A DNA stretch of 64,000 nt. Origin: Segatella copri (GTDB taxonomy: Bacteria; Bacteroidota; Bacteroidia; Bacteroidales; Bacteroidaceae). The stretch lies in the NCBI RefSeq assembly GCF_949820605.1, contig NZ_CATKVU010000006.1, positions 2,367,001-2,431,000 of the forward strand. Reading direction: 5' to 3'. The position numbers and the translations under genes are program-made. The notes beneath the pieces are model-generated. The model did not search any database, was not told where the DNA came from, and saw only the letters and a list, made by a program, of their open reading frames with translations. Positions 1 through 9,084 of this stretch are shown here, one piece after another (within the stretch, counting starts at the first letter, position 1; every line of letters begins with the position of its first letter).

Positions 1-1
1 G

Positions 2-1096
2 CAGGACAATGGTGGTGAGGCTGCTACATGGTACGGTCAGTGTATGACAATGGATCCTAAGAATCCTCAGGGATATATCAGCTATTCTAACGTCTACCGT
101 AAAATTGACCCACAGGCTAGTGCGGAAGCTTTGAACAAACTGAGAGAAATCAACCCTAACTACCCTATCGAGGCAGAAGCAGGTCACAACTTCTTCAGCG
201 CTGGCAACTACGAGAAGGCTTATGAGTATTTCTCAAAGGCTAAGCCAAACACACTTGAAGAGTATACTCAGTACGAATATGCTTTCACAGCTTATATCGT
301 TGGAAAGAAGGAAGAAAGTTTGAGCCTTTGCGAAAGTGGTATCCAGAAATTCCCTAAAGATGCAGCTATGCAGGTTTTGGCTATGCGCGCCGCTGTTGAC
401 GTAAAGAACTTTGAATCTGCTCTCCAGCATGCAAACATCGTAATGAACACCGATTCTATCAAGAAGAATGCCAGTATCGTAGCTTATTATGGTTTGGCTT
501 TGGCTGGCAACAAGCAGTATAATGAGGCTATAGCTCAGTACCAGAAGGCATTGGAGATGAAGGCTGATGATCCTAAGCCATTGCAGTATATCTCTGAAGC
601 TTACAAGGAGCTGGGCGATGAAGACAAGGCTTTAGAGTACAACCAGCAGTATATGGACAAGAATCCAAATGCTGCTCCTACAGACTTCATGAAGCTTGCT
701 GAAATCTATATAAACAAGGCTAAGAAAGATCCAGCTAAGAAGGTTGAGAATATCGACAAGGCTATCGGCGTATACGCTAAGTTAGCAGAGAAGTATCCTA
801 CATTGAAGCCATTTGCTAAGCTTCAGGAGGGTAACACTGCTTTCCAGAACGAGTTGGACGACAAGGCTATTGCTGCTTACAAAGAAGTAATCAATGAGTT
901 GGAAGCAAAGCAGTGTGATGAGGATGAACTCAGCTACCTGAAGACATCTTACCAGTATATGGGCTTCATCTATACCTACGACAAACAGGACTTCAACACA
1001 GCTAAGCCATACTGGGATAAGCTTCTGAAGCTTGATCCACAGAACAAGTTGGCTAACGATGCTTACGAGAAGGCAGGTCTCAAGCCAGGTGAATAA
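2..1096 (+). CDS. TPR-repeat protein, 5' end outside the window
   Basis: The reading frame is open to the left edge of the window (14 sense codons precede the first ATG at 44), so the gene is truncated by the window and not complete at 44. The visible 364 residues are almost entirely helical tetratricopeptide repeats: recurring pairs such as NYEKAYEYFSKAKP, QYNEAIAQYQKALEMKADDP, DEDKALEYNQQYMDKNP and AKPYWDKLLKLDP. TPR arrays are protein-interaction scaffolds; in Bacteroidota such proteins are often periplasmic. No enzymatic motif is visible. Signal peptide and N-terminal domain cannot be judged because they lie upstream. The gene ends 25 bp before an IS1182-family element whose end forms a terminator-like hairpin. 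TPR nature is confident; the specific role is unknown. Confidence 0.85.
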   Translation, partial: QDNGGEAATWYGQCMTMDPKNPQGYISYSNVYRKIDPQASAEALNKLREINPNYPIEAEAGHNFFSAGNYEKAYEYFSKAKPNTLEEYTQYEYAFTAYIVGKKEESLSLCESGIQKFPKDAAMQVLAMRAAVDVKNFESALQHANIVMNTDSIKKNASIVAYYGLALAGNKQYNEAIAQYQKALEMKADDPKPLQYISEAYKELGDEDKALEYNQQYMDKNPNAAPTDFMKLAEIYINKAKKDPAKKVENIDKAIGVYAKLAEKYPTLKPFAKLQEGNTAFQNELDDKAIAAYKEVINELEAKQCDEDELSYLKTSYQYMGFIYTYDKQDFNTAKPYWDKLLKLDPQNKLANDAYEKAGLKPGE

Positions 1097-1121
1097 GCAT
1101 AACATTAACTACAACATATTG

Positions 1122-1156
1122 AGGGTGTGTCATAAGTCTGTGACGCACCCTTTTTT
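1122..1156 (+). terminator. IS end acting as terminator-like hairpin
   Basis: The stem GGGTGTGTCA/TGACGCACCC (one G-T pair), with a short loop and six T, lies 26 bp after the TPR stop codon. It is the left inverted repeat of the IS1182-family element and probably now terminates the TPR gene. Confidence 0.55.
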
Positions 1157-1323
1157 GTGTGTGTTTCTATATATTCTAGTTGAATCGTAGTCTTTCTTCA
1201 CAAAGGGAATCTTATTATATTGTATAGAAACTTTACTTTTCTTGTTTTATCGATAACAAAACAGCCCCAAAGCTCACAAAAGGGCATAGTTATCCCTGAC
1301 GATAAAAAAAACAAAATTGAGTT

Positions 1324-2880
1324 TTATCGTTTTATCCCCAAATATTTCTTCAAATTGAATCCTATACCGAACAACCCTATGTCCATGTAAACTTTGTCCT
1401 TTCCGAAATGCCTGAATCGCTTATAATGCATATCTGCCTTCATCTGCCCAAATACAGCTTCCGGCTCTATCGGTCGCTGGCTTCTGTGTTTCAAGCCCTC
1501 TTGAGACGTTAGTAGCAGGAAGGCTTCCTTTTTATATGCATTCAGTTTATGGTTGACATATATGGTTCTGTTGCCTTTGGATTTCTTGCAGAGACTTCCA
1601 AGCGGACATCCATCACATCGTTGTGCTCTATATAATGTAATGACAGACACATAGCCGGAGTCACTTTTCGTTTGCCGTTGTCCACAAGGTTCCATGTGTT
1701 GTCCCATGGGGCAGACATAATAGTCATCATCCCTGTTGTAGTAGAAGTTCGCTTGGTTGAAGGCATCCTCCTTGAAAGGCTTATGCTGTTCCTTGTGAAA
1801 CCAGTTGTACTTTACATAACCCATCATCTCTTCCATCTCTAGGTACTCGTAGTTCTCCTCCGAGCCATACCCTGAGTCTGCGGTGACGCTCTTGGATTGC
1901 TTTCCATATCTTTTCTTGTACTTATCCAAAAAAGGCTTGAAGGTCAGGGTGTCTGTTGGATTGGGATAAAGGGCGAAATTCGTCCAATATTGATTCTCTG
2001 TCGCAATTTGAAGGTTATAGGCAGGCTTTGTCTGCCCATTGTTCATGGCATCTTCCTTGAGGCGCATGAAGGTCGCATCGGGATCAGTCTTGGAGTAACT
2101 GTTTCTCTCACCCAGTATATCCAGTGATTTTTCATACTCGCGCAGTTTGTCCGAGGCTTTGAACAAGTGATCTATCTGAGTATTTAGCTTTTGCTTCTCT
2201 CTTCCTGTAAGTTTTGCCTTAGGAAGGTTCTTAGCTTGCCTCTCACACAAACGTGCACTTCTCTCTACATCCCTGGCGGAAGTGGCTGGCTCGCTGTCTT
2301 CTTCCCTAATGTCACTCCCGCCATTCAGGCGAATTTGTTCTTTTATCTGAGCCAATGCAGCAGAGGTCTTTTCCAAGAGCTTAGCCCTGTTCTTTTCCAC
2401 GGTCTTCTTCCATACAAACGTGTACTTGTTTGCTTTCGACTCTATCTTAGTGCCATCAACACATTGTTCCTCCAGACTAATCACGCCCTTTTCAACCAAT
2501 ATGGAGACGACCGCATCAAAATAGAAGTCGATGCATTTAATCATATGATGGGATCTAAAGCGGTTGATTGTTGCGAAAGATAATTGCTTACCTCCACAAA
2601 TCCACATATAGCGAACATCGTATTTAAGTGCGTCCGCTATGCCACGACAGGAATAAATGCCATTGATATAGGCAAAAACAACTAAACTTAGAAGCATCTT
2701 CGGACTGTAAGGAGGAGCACCAATCCCATCATAGGTATCCATGAGAGGGTTGATGTCCATACTGCGAACAATACGATCCACCATACGAACTTTGCTGTCT
2801 TTTGGCACATAATCATCGAAAGAGTTAGGAAAAAAGCTCAATTCGTGCCGAGTTTCAGATTTTATTTGTATCTTTGCCAT
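1324..2880 (-). CDS. IS1182-family transposase
   Basis: A DDE transposase that moves the surrounding element by cutting and joining at its terminal repeats. Family signatures: an N-terminal helical DNA-binding region, CVDGTKIESKANKYTFVWKK carrying the first catalytic Asp, VTADSGYGSEENY carrying the second Asp, and RPIEPEAVFGQMKADMHYKR carrying the catalytic Glu, with a Cys-rich stretch (CPMGQHMEPCG ... CDGCPLGSLC) before the last block, as usual in this family. The start is placed at MAKIQIK (2880). The frame extends to 2928, but a good promoter (TTTG at 2926-2929, 19-bp spacer, TATCTTTG at 2899-2906) lies between the two starts, so 2928 would be upstream of the transcript. Length, 518 aa, is normal. 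No frameshift is seen. Confidence 0.92.
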   Translation of the reverse strand: MAKIQIKSETRHELSFFPNSFDDYVPKDSKVRMVDRIVRSMDINPLMDTYDGIGAPPYSPKMLLSLVVFAYINGIYSCRGIADALKYDVRYMWICGGKQLSFATINRFRSHHMIKCIDFYFDAVVSILVEKGVISLEEQCVDGTKIESKANKYTFVWKKTVEKNRAKLLEKTSAALAQIKEQIRLNGGSDIREEDSEPATSARDVERSARLCERQAKNLPKAKLTGREKQKLNTQIDHLFKASDKLREYEKSLDILGERNSYSKTDPDATFMRLKEDAMNNGQTKPAYNLQIATENQYWTNFALYPNPTDTLTFKPFLDKYKKRYGKQSKSVTADSGYGSEENYEYLEMEEMMGYVKYNWFHKEQHKPFKEDAFNQANFYYNRDDDYYVCPMGQHMEPCGQRQTKSDSGYVSVITLYRAQRCDGCPLGSLCKKSKGNRTIYVNHKLNAYKKEAFLLLTSQEGLKHRSQRPIEPEAVFGQMKADMHYKRFRHFGKDKVYMDIGLFGIGFNLKKYLGIKR

Positions 2881-3122
2881 ACTTAAAGAAGTTTTCTGCA
2901 AAGATACAAATCTTTTGCGGAAAGGCAAAGCCCGAGCTTGTGAAAGTTTGGGCTTTGTTGTAAATAAAAATGTTTTTTAAAGATTTCGTATCTGTGAAAA
3001 GGCAAAAAATAAAAAGGGGTGCGTCACAGACTTATGACACACCCTCTTTTCGTTTCTATGATTTATACTATGAGTTAAAAAGATAAAAAGGTAAACAAAT
3101 CTATAAACAACGGAAAACGAAA

Positions 3123-3153
3123 AGAGCGATTCCCAAGGGAACCGCTCTCTATG
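3123..3153 (-). terminator. Intrinsic terminator of the ferredoxin gene
   Basis: On the minus strand AGAGCGGTTCCC-TTG-GGAATCGCTCT is followed by TTTTCGTTTT, 34 bp after the ferredoxin stop codon. Confidence 0.75.
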
Positions 3154-3186
3154 TTTTATGTAACTAAAAGTATCTATCCTTAAAGA

Positions 3187-3354
3187 TTAAGGAAGACTGA
3201 TTGCCTCGTTAGGGCAAACATCAGCACAAGTACCACACTCTGTGCAGAGGTCTGGGTTGATAGAATACTTATCGCCCTCAGAGATTGCACCTGATGGGCA
3301 CTCATCAATACATGTACCGCAAGCGATACAATCGTCACCAATTACGTATGCCAT
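3187..3354 (-). CDS. Small 2[4Fe-4S] ferredoxin
   Basis: A 55-residue protein, too short for ordinary ORF filters. It has two complete cluster-binding motifs: CIACGTCIDECP (residues 9-20) and CTECGTCADVCP (residues 37-48), each CxxCxxCxxxCP. This is the normal length and layout of clostridial-type bacterial ferredoxins, which carry low-potential electrons in the cytoplasm, for example to or from pyruvate:ferredoxin oxidoreductase. The ATG at 3354 begins MAYVIGDDC, a typical ferredoxin start. A TATCTTTG -7 box lies at 3452-3459, implying a leader of about 90 nt, and two AGGTA dyads flank it. A good terminator follows. The electron partner cannot be read from the neighbourhood. Confidence 0.95.
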   Translation of the reverse strand: MAYVIGDDCIACGTCIDECPSGAISEGDKYSINPDLCTECGTCADVCPNEAISLP

Positions 3355-3425
3355 AATTATTAATGTTTAAATGTTTATAATGTTTTTGTATAATATGCTT
3401 GTAATTTGTCTTACTTCATAACATC

Positions 3426-3492
3426 AGGTATATTACCTAATAATTATGGTGCAAAGATAATAATAATTTCTGAAATACCTACAATTAGGTAT
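3426..3492 (-). promoter_or_regulatory. Ferredoxin promoter flanked by two AGGTA dyads
   Basis: The -7 box TATCTTTG (minus strand, 3452-3459) sits between a perfect dyad AGGTA-TAT-TACCT (3426-3438) and a second dyad ATACCT-ACAATT-AGGTAT (3475-3492). The same half-site on both sides of a promoter is a typical repressor arrangement; the regulator is unknown. Confidence 0.45.
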
Positions 3493-3577
3493 AAGAATTT
3501 TCAAGAATTAGATTAATTTATACATAATCGAAATAAAACGGAAAGCAATATGAAGAGGAATATTCCGTTATAAATAT

Positions 3578-4324
3578 ATGAAACAGAAACTATTGACATT
3601 CATCATAAGCCTTGCCATCACAATCCAGGCTGGCGCACAGGAAAGAACGGTAGAAAACCGTCCTTATACCGATTTGCGCCCATTCCACTTCGGTGTATTA
3701 GTAGGTACCCACTTCCAGGATATAGAATTCCAGAATGCAGGACCGGTGACTTATCTTGATGCTGACGGCATTGAGCAGCAAAGCTGTGTAACAGTAGACC
3801 AGGACAGATGGGATCCTGGATTTACAGTAGGTGTACTAGGAGAATTCCGCCTCAACACCCACTTCCAGCTACGCATAGCACCAGCCATGTATTTCGGTAC
3901 CCGACATCTCTCCTTCTACAACATGCTGGAAAAAGATGGAGCCGGTAATCCGATCCAACAGAAACAGGAGATGAAGACGGCTTACATTTCCAGTGCCCTC
4001 GACCTGATATTTGCAGCACAGAGATTCAACAATCACCGTCCCTATATCATGGCAGGAATCAACCCGATGATAAATCTGAACAGCAAGAACGAAGATTATA
4101 TCAAACTGAAGAAAACAGATTTGTACCTGGAGTTGGGATTGGGGTGTGATTTCTATCTGCCTTATTTCAAACTTCGCCCAGAACTGAAGTTTATGTATGG
4201 AATAACAGATACATACGATAAGAATCACATCAAAAATATAAAAGACAAGAGTACACTCCCATATACACTATCAGCTAAGTCAGCACATAGCAAAATGATA
4301 GCACTTACATTCTATTTCGAATAA
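3578..4324 (+). CDS. porT: PorT-family outer-membrane beta-barrel protein
   Basis: 248 residues with a cleavable signal peptide (MKQKLLTFIISLAITIQAGAQ) followed by alternating amphipathic strands and a C-terminal aromatic strand (MIALTFYFE), as in small 8-stranded outer-membrane barrels. The pattern RPFHFGVLVGTHFQDIEFQN near the mature N-terminus and GVLGEFRLNTHFQLRIAPAM match what I remember of the PorT/outer-membrane-beta-barrel family. PorT of Porphyromonas gingivalis is needed for type IX secretion; that function is inferred here by family only. It is divergent from the ferredoxin gene and single, followed by a bidirectional terminator. Alternative: a generic porin-like barrel unrelated to secretion. 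Confidence 0.68.
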   Translation: MKQKLLTFIISLAITIQAGAQERTVENRPYTDLRPFHFGVLVGTHFQDIEFQNAGPVTYLDADGIEQQSCVTVDQDRWDPGFTVGVLGEFRLNTHFQLRIAPAMYFGTRHLSFYNMLEKDGAGNPIQQKQEMKTAYISSALDLIFAAQRFNNHRPYIMAGINPMINLNSKNEDYIKLKKTDLYLELGLGCDFYLPYFKLRPELKFMYGITDTYDKNHIKNIKDKSTLPYTLSAKSAHSKMIALTFYFE

Positions 4325-4348
4325 TCGAACAATATCACATAAGATAAA

Positions 4349-4384
4349 GAGGCAGACTCCCCACAGCGAGAGTCTGCCTCTTCT
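4349..4384. terminator. Bidirectional terminator between porT-like gene and GH43
   Basis: A perfect 10-bp stem GAGGCAGACT/AGTCTGCCTC with a 12-nt loop lies between two convergent genes; T-rich sequence follows on the plus strand and TTTATCTT on the minus strand. Confidence 0.75.
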
Positions 4385-4406
4385 AATTTATAAAGAACAG
4401 ATATCT

Positions 4407-6551
4407 TTACTCAACAACTTCCCATGTAAAAACACATCCGTTCTTCATGCCGGCATCAGCACCTTGGTAATCTGCAGAATAAGGACTTCCATCCACAGGA
4501 TTCTTACCCACATAACGCTGAGTCTTCAGAGAAAGCAGCATGCAGCGGTTATAAAGCATATCCTGCCATACAAACTCCTCTGCCTTGGAAGAGTCGGAAG
4601 TCAGACGAACATCACCAGATAAACCAGCACCAGCAATATAAACATATCGTCCGTCAGCCGTCTTCAAAGCAATCTTTCCCTTACCTCTATCCTCCACAAC
4701 AAACTTCACCTGATTTCTCATGTCCTTTCGGTTACTAGAACTATGCATCAACCCATGTCCGGTAGCATCCATCAGACTGCCATCAGCGAGATTAGAGAAT
4801 CTTATGGTCTTTCCGATAGGCAAATTAGCTGTTCTGTCAGCCATCGGCTCCTCTACCATGAAATCATCGAAATCAGCCACACCGCCATTCAATTCCTTCT
4901 TGTTGAAAGCATAAAGTGCCACACGTACACCCTGGAAGGTCTTCAACTGATAAGGTGAAAGCATCTGCTCACCGATATTCTCCCAGTTCTTACCATCCAG
5001 AGAGTAGGAATATTGCAACTGGCTCTTGTCATAATCACCCCAAAGGCGCAACCATACTACCTTGCTTTTAGCCAAAGGCTTCCACACTTCCTTGTTGGTA
5101 TTCTGATCATAACATCTCAAGTTCAACCCCTTATCCGTCTTGACAACGCCCAATGAAGCGTATGGCGTATTGATGGCACCCAAACCAGCCTCATCACCTA
5201 CCTTCAAGCGGGAAGCATCCAACTTTACAGATGTATAAGATACCGGCCCGATGGCACGCTGCGTCAATGTATTCTTTGCCCAAAGCAGTTGCTTGGCAGG
5301 CATGGAATGCAAACGGAGCCATCCTTTTCGTTCCTTATTCAGCGACCACATCTTGTCATTCGGATTATGATTCCATTGCCAAACCGGTTTAAAAGTTTTA
5401 CCCGAGAAATCATCACATCTGTCGTATGGAGCCTGAGGCGCTTTTACCGCATCATTCGGTTTGAACCAGGTACGAGGCGAGCGTCCCAGGTTCTTCTCCA
5501 ATCCGAAGTAAGGCCAGCCGTCAACCCAAGTGATAGGCGACAGACACACCGTTCTTCCCACGGCATTGAAGTCCTGCATCGAAACACCCCACCATTTTCC
5601 GTCCGGAGCCTGCACGATGCCACCCTGATGAATGGTAGCACATCCCAGGTTCAGACCATTAGGCTTGTTGTTCTGGAATTTGAAACCATCTTCCGGCAAA
5701 GGCCGACCAATTCCCATGTTACCTACGCTCCATCCAGCAGCATAACCATACGATTCGCGTTCACTAATTACGCAAGTTTCATAAGGTCCCCAAATGCTCT
5801 TGCTTCGGGCACACTGCATGCGGCCCATCGGTGAATAATCTGCAGAGAGGATATAGTACATACCATTGATTTTATAAACATGATGTCCCTCACCCATCGC
5901 ATTGCCTTCCGGAATCACCACCTTACTGCTGCCCTCTACCGGACCACTCAAATCGGGTTTCAACTCCGTAACGGTCACGTTGCCATACTTGTGCACGGCA
6001 TAAATCTTGCCATCCTCATCGAAGAGCACAGAGAGGTCATAGATATCGCCATTAACTTTATGATGCGTCCAAGGACCCTTGGCACTGTCCGAGATATACA
6101 CCTGCAATCCATGCCCGTTGATATTGGAGAAGATATAGAACTTGCCGTTATGATATCGAATGGCAGGCGCCCAGATACCCTGTCCGTAAGCCTCCTTACC
6201 GTTTCTGAGATTGAAATCATCAGAATCATCGAATCGGTCGAAGCAATAGGAAGAGAACTCCCAATTTACGAGATCCTTGGAATGGAGCACCACCAATCCC
6301 GGCACACTGTGCATCGTAGTACCTGCCAGATAGTAATCCTCCCCTACTCTGATAATATCAGGATCAGAAAACTCATCATAAAACAAAGGGTTTGTAAAGG
6401 TACCATTACCATTATCAGCCGACCAAGACTTCCCTTTCAAAGTCTGTGTCAGAACATTCTTGGCTGCAGATTTTTTCTGCGCCGCTGCTCCCAAAGAACC
6501 GCTCAAAAAAGCGATGCAACAGGTTGCAAATAATAATTTCTTCATTCTCAT
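4407..6551 (-). CDS. Secreted GH43 beta-xylosidase/arabinofuranosidase (GH43_12-like)
   Basis: A five-bladed propeller glycosidase predicted to release arabinose or xylose from (arabino)xylan. The signal peptide MRMKKLLFATCCIAFLSGSLGAAAQ starts at 6551; the longer frame to 6611 starts upstream of a TACTTTTG box at 6589-6596 and is rejected. Catalytic residues: Asp in FSDPDIIR (about residue 63), Asp in YDLSVLFDEDGK and Glu in MGEGHHVYK. The signature TTMHSVPG after the first blade resembles module 2 of the double GH43 upstream. A beta-sandwich (about 390-580) and a lectin-like tail (about 590-714) follow. It lies 113 bp after the GH95 gene with its own weak promoter, and the seven-member operator found elsewhere is not visible here. 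Precise specificity is uncertain. Confidence 0.88.
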   Translation of the reverse strand: MRMKKLLFATCCIAFLSGSLGAAAQKKSAAKNVLTQTLKGKSWSADNGNGTFTNPLFYDEFSDPDIIRVGEDYYLAGTTMHSVPGLVVLHSKDLVNWEFSSYCFDRFDDSDDFNLRNGKEAYGQGIWAPAIRYHNGKFYIFSNINGHGLQVYISDSAKGPWTHHKVNGDIYDLSVLFDEDGKIYAVHKYGNVTVTELKPDLSGPVEGSSKVVIPEGNAMGEGHHVYKINGMYYILSADYSPMGRMQCARSKSIWGPYETCVISERESYGYAAGWSVGNMGIGRPLPEDGFKFQNNKPNGLNLGCATIHQGGIVQAPDGKWWGVSMQDFNAVGRTVCLSPITWVDGWPYFGLEKNLGRSPRTWFKPNDAVKAPQAPYDRCDDFSGKTFKPVWQWNHNPNDKMWSLNKERKGWLRLHSMPAKQLLWAKNTLTQRAIGPVSYTSVKLDASRLKVGDEAGLGAINTPYASLGVVKTDKGLNLRCYDQNTNKEVWKPLAKSKVVWLRLWGDYDKSQLQYSYSLDGKNWENIGEQMLSPYQLKTFQGVRVALYAFNKKELNGGVADFDDFMVEEPMADRTANLPIGKTIRFSNLADGSLMDATGHGLMHSSSNRKDMRNQVKFVVEDRGKGKIALKTADGRYVYIAGAGLSGDVRLTSDSSKAEEFVWQDMLYNRCMLLSLKTQRYVGKNPVDGSPYSADYQGADAGMKNGCVFTWEVVE

Positions 6552-6663
6552 TGATAGGTCTAAAAGATTATTATAAAAAATATTGCCACAAAAGTACGAA
6601 TAATTATCCAACCAGAGGTGGACAAAATGATACTTTTATGGCAACAAATGTGATTTTAGGACA

Positions 6664-9084
6664 TTATTTAATCAGATAAGTCTTTCCTGGTTCTGTTTCC
6701 AAGTCATATTCATATACGTCAGGAATAGGAACCTTCACTCCTTCTGCTATCCGATGCTGTTCCATTACAGGTTTCACTTCTGCAGATGCAAAAAGGATAT
6801 TGGGACATGTTCCTTCTGCCTTCTTCAGCTTTTTCGCCTTCAGCGGTACGTATGAACGGAGACGCAGGATGCCTCCGATGGTGGAACGAATCTTCGCCTT
6901 CATCAGTCTGCCATTCTTCCAGTCCATATCCACCACAAAGCCGCCACGGGCACGAAGTCCCTTTACGCTTCCTTCTTTCCAGGCATCAGGCAAGGCTGGC
7001 AAGAGATGCACAGCTCCATCATGACTTTGCAAGAGCATCTCTGCGATACCGGCAGTAACACCAAAGTTACCATCTATCTGGAATGGCGGATGGGCATCGA
7101 AGAGATTCGGATAGGTTCTGCCATCAGGATATTCCTTTGCCTGCGCATCAGATGGCAACAGACGAAGCATATTGCTGATGATTCTGAAAGCATGATTGCC
7201 ATCGAGCATGCGTGCCCAGAAGTTCGTCTTCCAACCCAGACTCCAGCCCGTAGCCTGGTCGCCACGATGCTTCAGAGTGGTGGCTGCGGCATGGAACAGT
7301 TCCGGATGAGAGAAAGGAGAAATCTGATTGGATGGATACAATCCATAGAGATGCGAGATATGGCGATGCTCATTCTTCGGATCATCCGCATCCACAAGCC
7401 ACTCCTGCAACTGTCCGTACTTTCCTATCTGCATCGGCGGAATCTGCGAAACCAACTGCTGTATATCCTTGCGCTCAGCCTCATCAACACCCAATATTTC
7501 AGAAGCCTTCACGGCACTGGTTAAGGCATCGAAGGCTATCTGGTTATCCATTGTACATCCCGCCGTTACGGCAGTTCTTTTACCCTTAGGTCCCTGTTCC
7601 GGACTCACCGACGGCACGGTTACCTTCCATTCGGTGCCCGGCAACTTCTGCATATAGTCAAGATAGAACTCAGCAGCACCTTTTATTACCGGATACCACT
7701 GCTTGAGGAAAGCCTTGTCGCCCGTATAGAGATAATGCTGCCAGAGATGGGTAGTGAGCCAGGCACCGCCGTTCGGGAACATGCCCCACTGCGCACCATC
7801 CACCGGACCTGCTATGCGCCAGATATCGGTGTTATGATGTGCCATCCAGCCACGACAACCATACATTTCCCTAGCCGTCTGTGCTCCCGTTACGCTCAAA
7901 TCCTTAATCAGCGAATACAGAGGCTCCGTGGTGTTACCGAGATTCGTTACCTCGGCAGGCCAGTAGTTCATCTCCGTATTGATGTTGATGGTATATTTAC
8001 TGTCCCAAGGCGCATTTTTGCTGTTGTTCCAAACACCCTGCAAGTTTGCAGCCTGTCCACCAGGCTGGGAAGAGGAGATGAGCAGATAGCGACCATAGTT
8101 ATACATCAGTGCCACCATCGCCATATCCTTGCTGCCTGCAAATTTCTCCAGGCGCTGGTTGGTAGGCAACGAAGCATTGATATCGGTTGGCAAAATCAGA
8201 GAGGAAGTAGCAAACTGCTTCTGGTAAGCCTCCACATGGCGTTTCTCCAACTGTGCATAGCTCATCAGTTTCACCTTATTTATATAGTCAGCATTGCGTT
8301 GGGCAGCATTGTCCGACACATTGTGATAGTTCACAAAATTAGTGGCAGCACTCACGATGATGGTTGCCTCGGTGCCATCCGTCCTTACATCTGCCACACA
8401 TTCGGCAGTGAGAGCCGCCTTGATGCCTTCCTGGTCTTGTCCCTTCACCTTCAGCATAACCCCTGAAGGCATTTTCTGAGTCTGATGTTCAAAAGGCGAA
8501 TCCAGGGTAACATCGATATTCAAAGCCCCCTTTCTACTCGCCTTGATGTGGCAAACGATGACGCCATCAGCCAGCGAAGCAAAGGTAGTACGGGTATATC
8601 TTACGCCATCCATCACGAAAGAAGTCGTGGCAATCGCCCTCTTCAAATCCAGGTTGCGCACAAACTGCTCAGCCTTTCCCCGGTTCTTCATGGTGATATG
8701 CAGATTTGCCATCGGCAGGAAGCGCATGCCATGAGGTCCGGGGATGAAGGTCTGATTGATGAGAGCAGCCGCCTCCTCTTCCCTACCATTGAAGATAAGT
8801 TCCCTCACCTTTGGCAGGTTCTCCAGAGATTTCTTGCTATTGTTGTTATGAGGACCGCCACTCCAGAAAGTCTCCTCATTCAACTGGATATTCTCATCCG
8901 TGGTTCCGCCATACACCATACCTCCCAAGTGAGAATTTCCTATAGGTAAAGCCTCCAACCAATGTTGGGCTGGGGCGTTATACCAAAGCAGAGTACTATT
9001 ATCAGAACTGCTAGCCTTAGCCATCATCTTTACCGGAAGAAGGAACGCCAAAGCCATAGTTCCCACTATGATTCTATTTCTCAC
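6664..9084 (-). CDS. Secreted GH95 glycosidase, probably alpha-L-galactosidase or alpha-L-fucosidase
   Basis: A GH95 (alpha/alpha)6-barrel enzyme of about 805 residues, full length. Family marks: [27 protein letters not shown] at the N-terminus, [18 protein letters not shown], the NIN-type asparagines in [23 protein letters not shown] and QIDGNFG near the catalytic Glu and Asp. GH95 members in Bacteroides ovatus xylan loci act as alpha-L-galactosidases on decorated corn xylan, so that specificity is more likely here than mucin fucose. Start: a GTG at 9084 gives a good signal peptide ([24 protein letters not shown]) and overlaps the upstream GH43 stop by 11 bp; an ATG at 9120 (47-bp overlap) and one at 9057 are alternatives. 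It is translationally coupled to the double GH43. Confidence 0.9.
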   Translation of the reverse strand: MRNRIIVGTMALAFLLPVKMMAKASSSDNSTLLWYNAPAQHWLEALPIGNSHLGGMVYGGTTDENIQLNEETFWSGGPHNNNSKKSLENLPKVRELIFNGREEEAAALINQTFIPGPHGMRFLPMANLHITMKNRGKAEQFVRNLDLKRAIATTSFVMDGVRYTRTTFASLADGVIVCHIKASRKGALNIDVTLDSPFEHQTQKMPSGVMLKVKGQDQEGIKAALTAECVADVRTDGTEATIIVSAATNFVNYHNVSDNAAQRNADYINKVKLMSYAQLEKRHVEAYQKQFATSSLILPTDINASLPTNQRLEKFAGSKDMAMVALMYNYGRYLLISSSQPGGQAANLQGVWNNSKNAPWDSKYTININTEMNYWPAEVTNLGNTTEPLYSLIKDLSVTGAQTAREMYGCRGWMAHHNTDIWRIAGPVDGAQWGMFPNGGAWLTTHLWQHYLYTGDKAFLKQWYPVIKGAAEFYLDYMQKLPGTEWKVTVPSVSPEQGPKGKRTAVTAGCTMDNQIAFDALTSAVKASEILGVDEAERKDIQQLVSQIPPMQIGKYGQLQEWLVDADDPKNEHRHISHLYGLYPSNQISPFSHPELFHAAATTLKHRGDQATGWSLGWKTNFWARMLDGNHAFRIISNMLRLLPSDAQAKEYPDGRTYPNLFDAHPPFQIDGNFGVTAGIAEMLLQSHDGAVHLLPALPDAWKEGSVKGLRARGGFVVDMDWKNGRLMKAKIRSTIGGILRLRSYVPLKAKKLKKAEGTCPNILFASAEVKPVMEQHRIAEGVKVPIPDVYEYDLETEPGKTYLIK

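Larger units (their letters stand above)
1121..3046 (-). mobile_element. IS1182-family insertion sequence with 30-bp terminal inverted repeats
   Basis: Two perfect 30-bp inverted repeats, 1121-1150 and 3017-3046 (outer ends GAGGGTGTGTCATAAG), bracket one transposase gene, giving an element of about 1.93 kb. Each end is itself an imperfect palindrome (GGGTGTGTCA ... TGACGCACCC) followed by a T run, so it also resembles an intrinsic terminator. No clear target-site duplication is visible. The transposase is intact, so the element may be active. Confidence 0.88.

Noticed and set aside
2881..2928. Upstream extension of the IS1182-family transposase to 2928
   Set aside because: The consensus promoter of the gene (2899-2929) lies in this stretch, so it is not translated.
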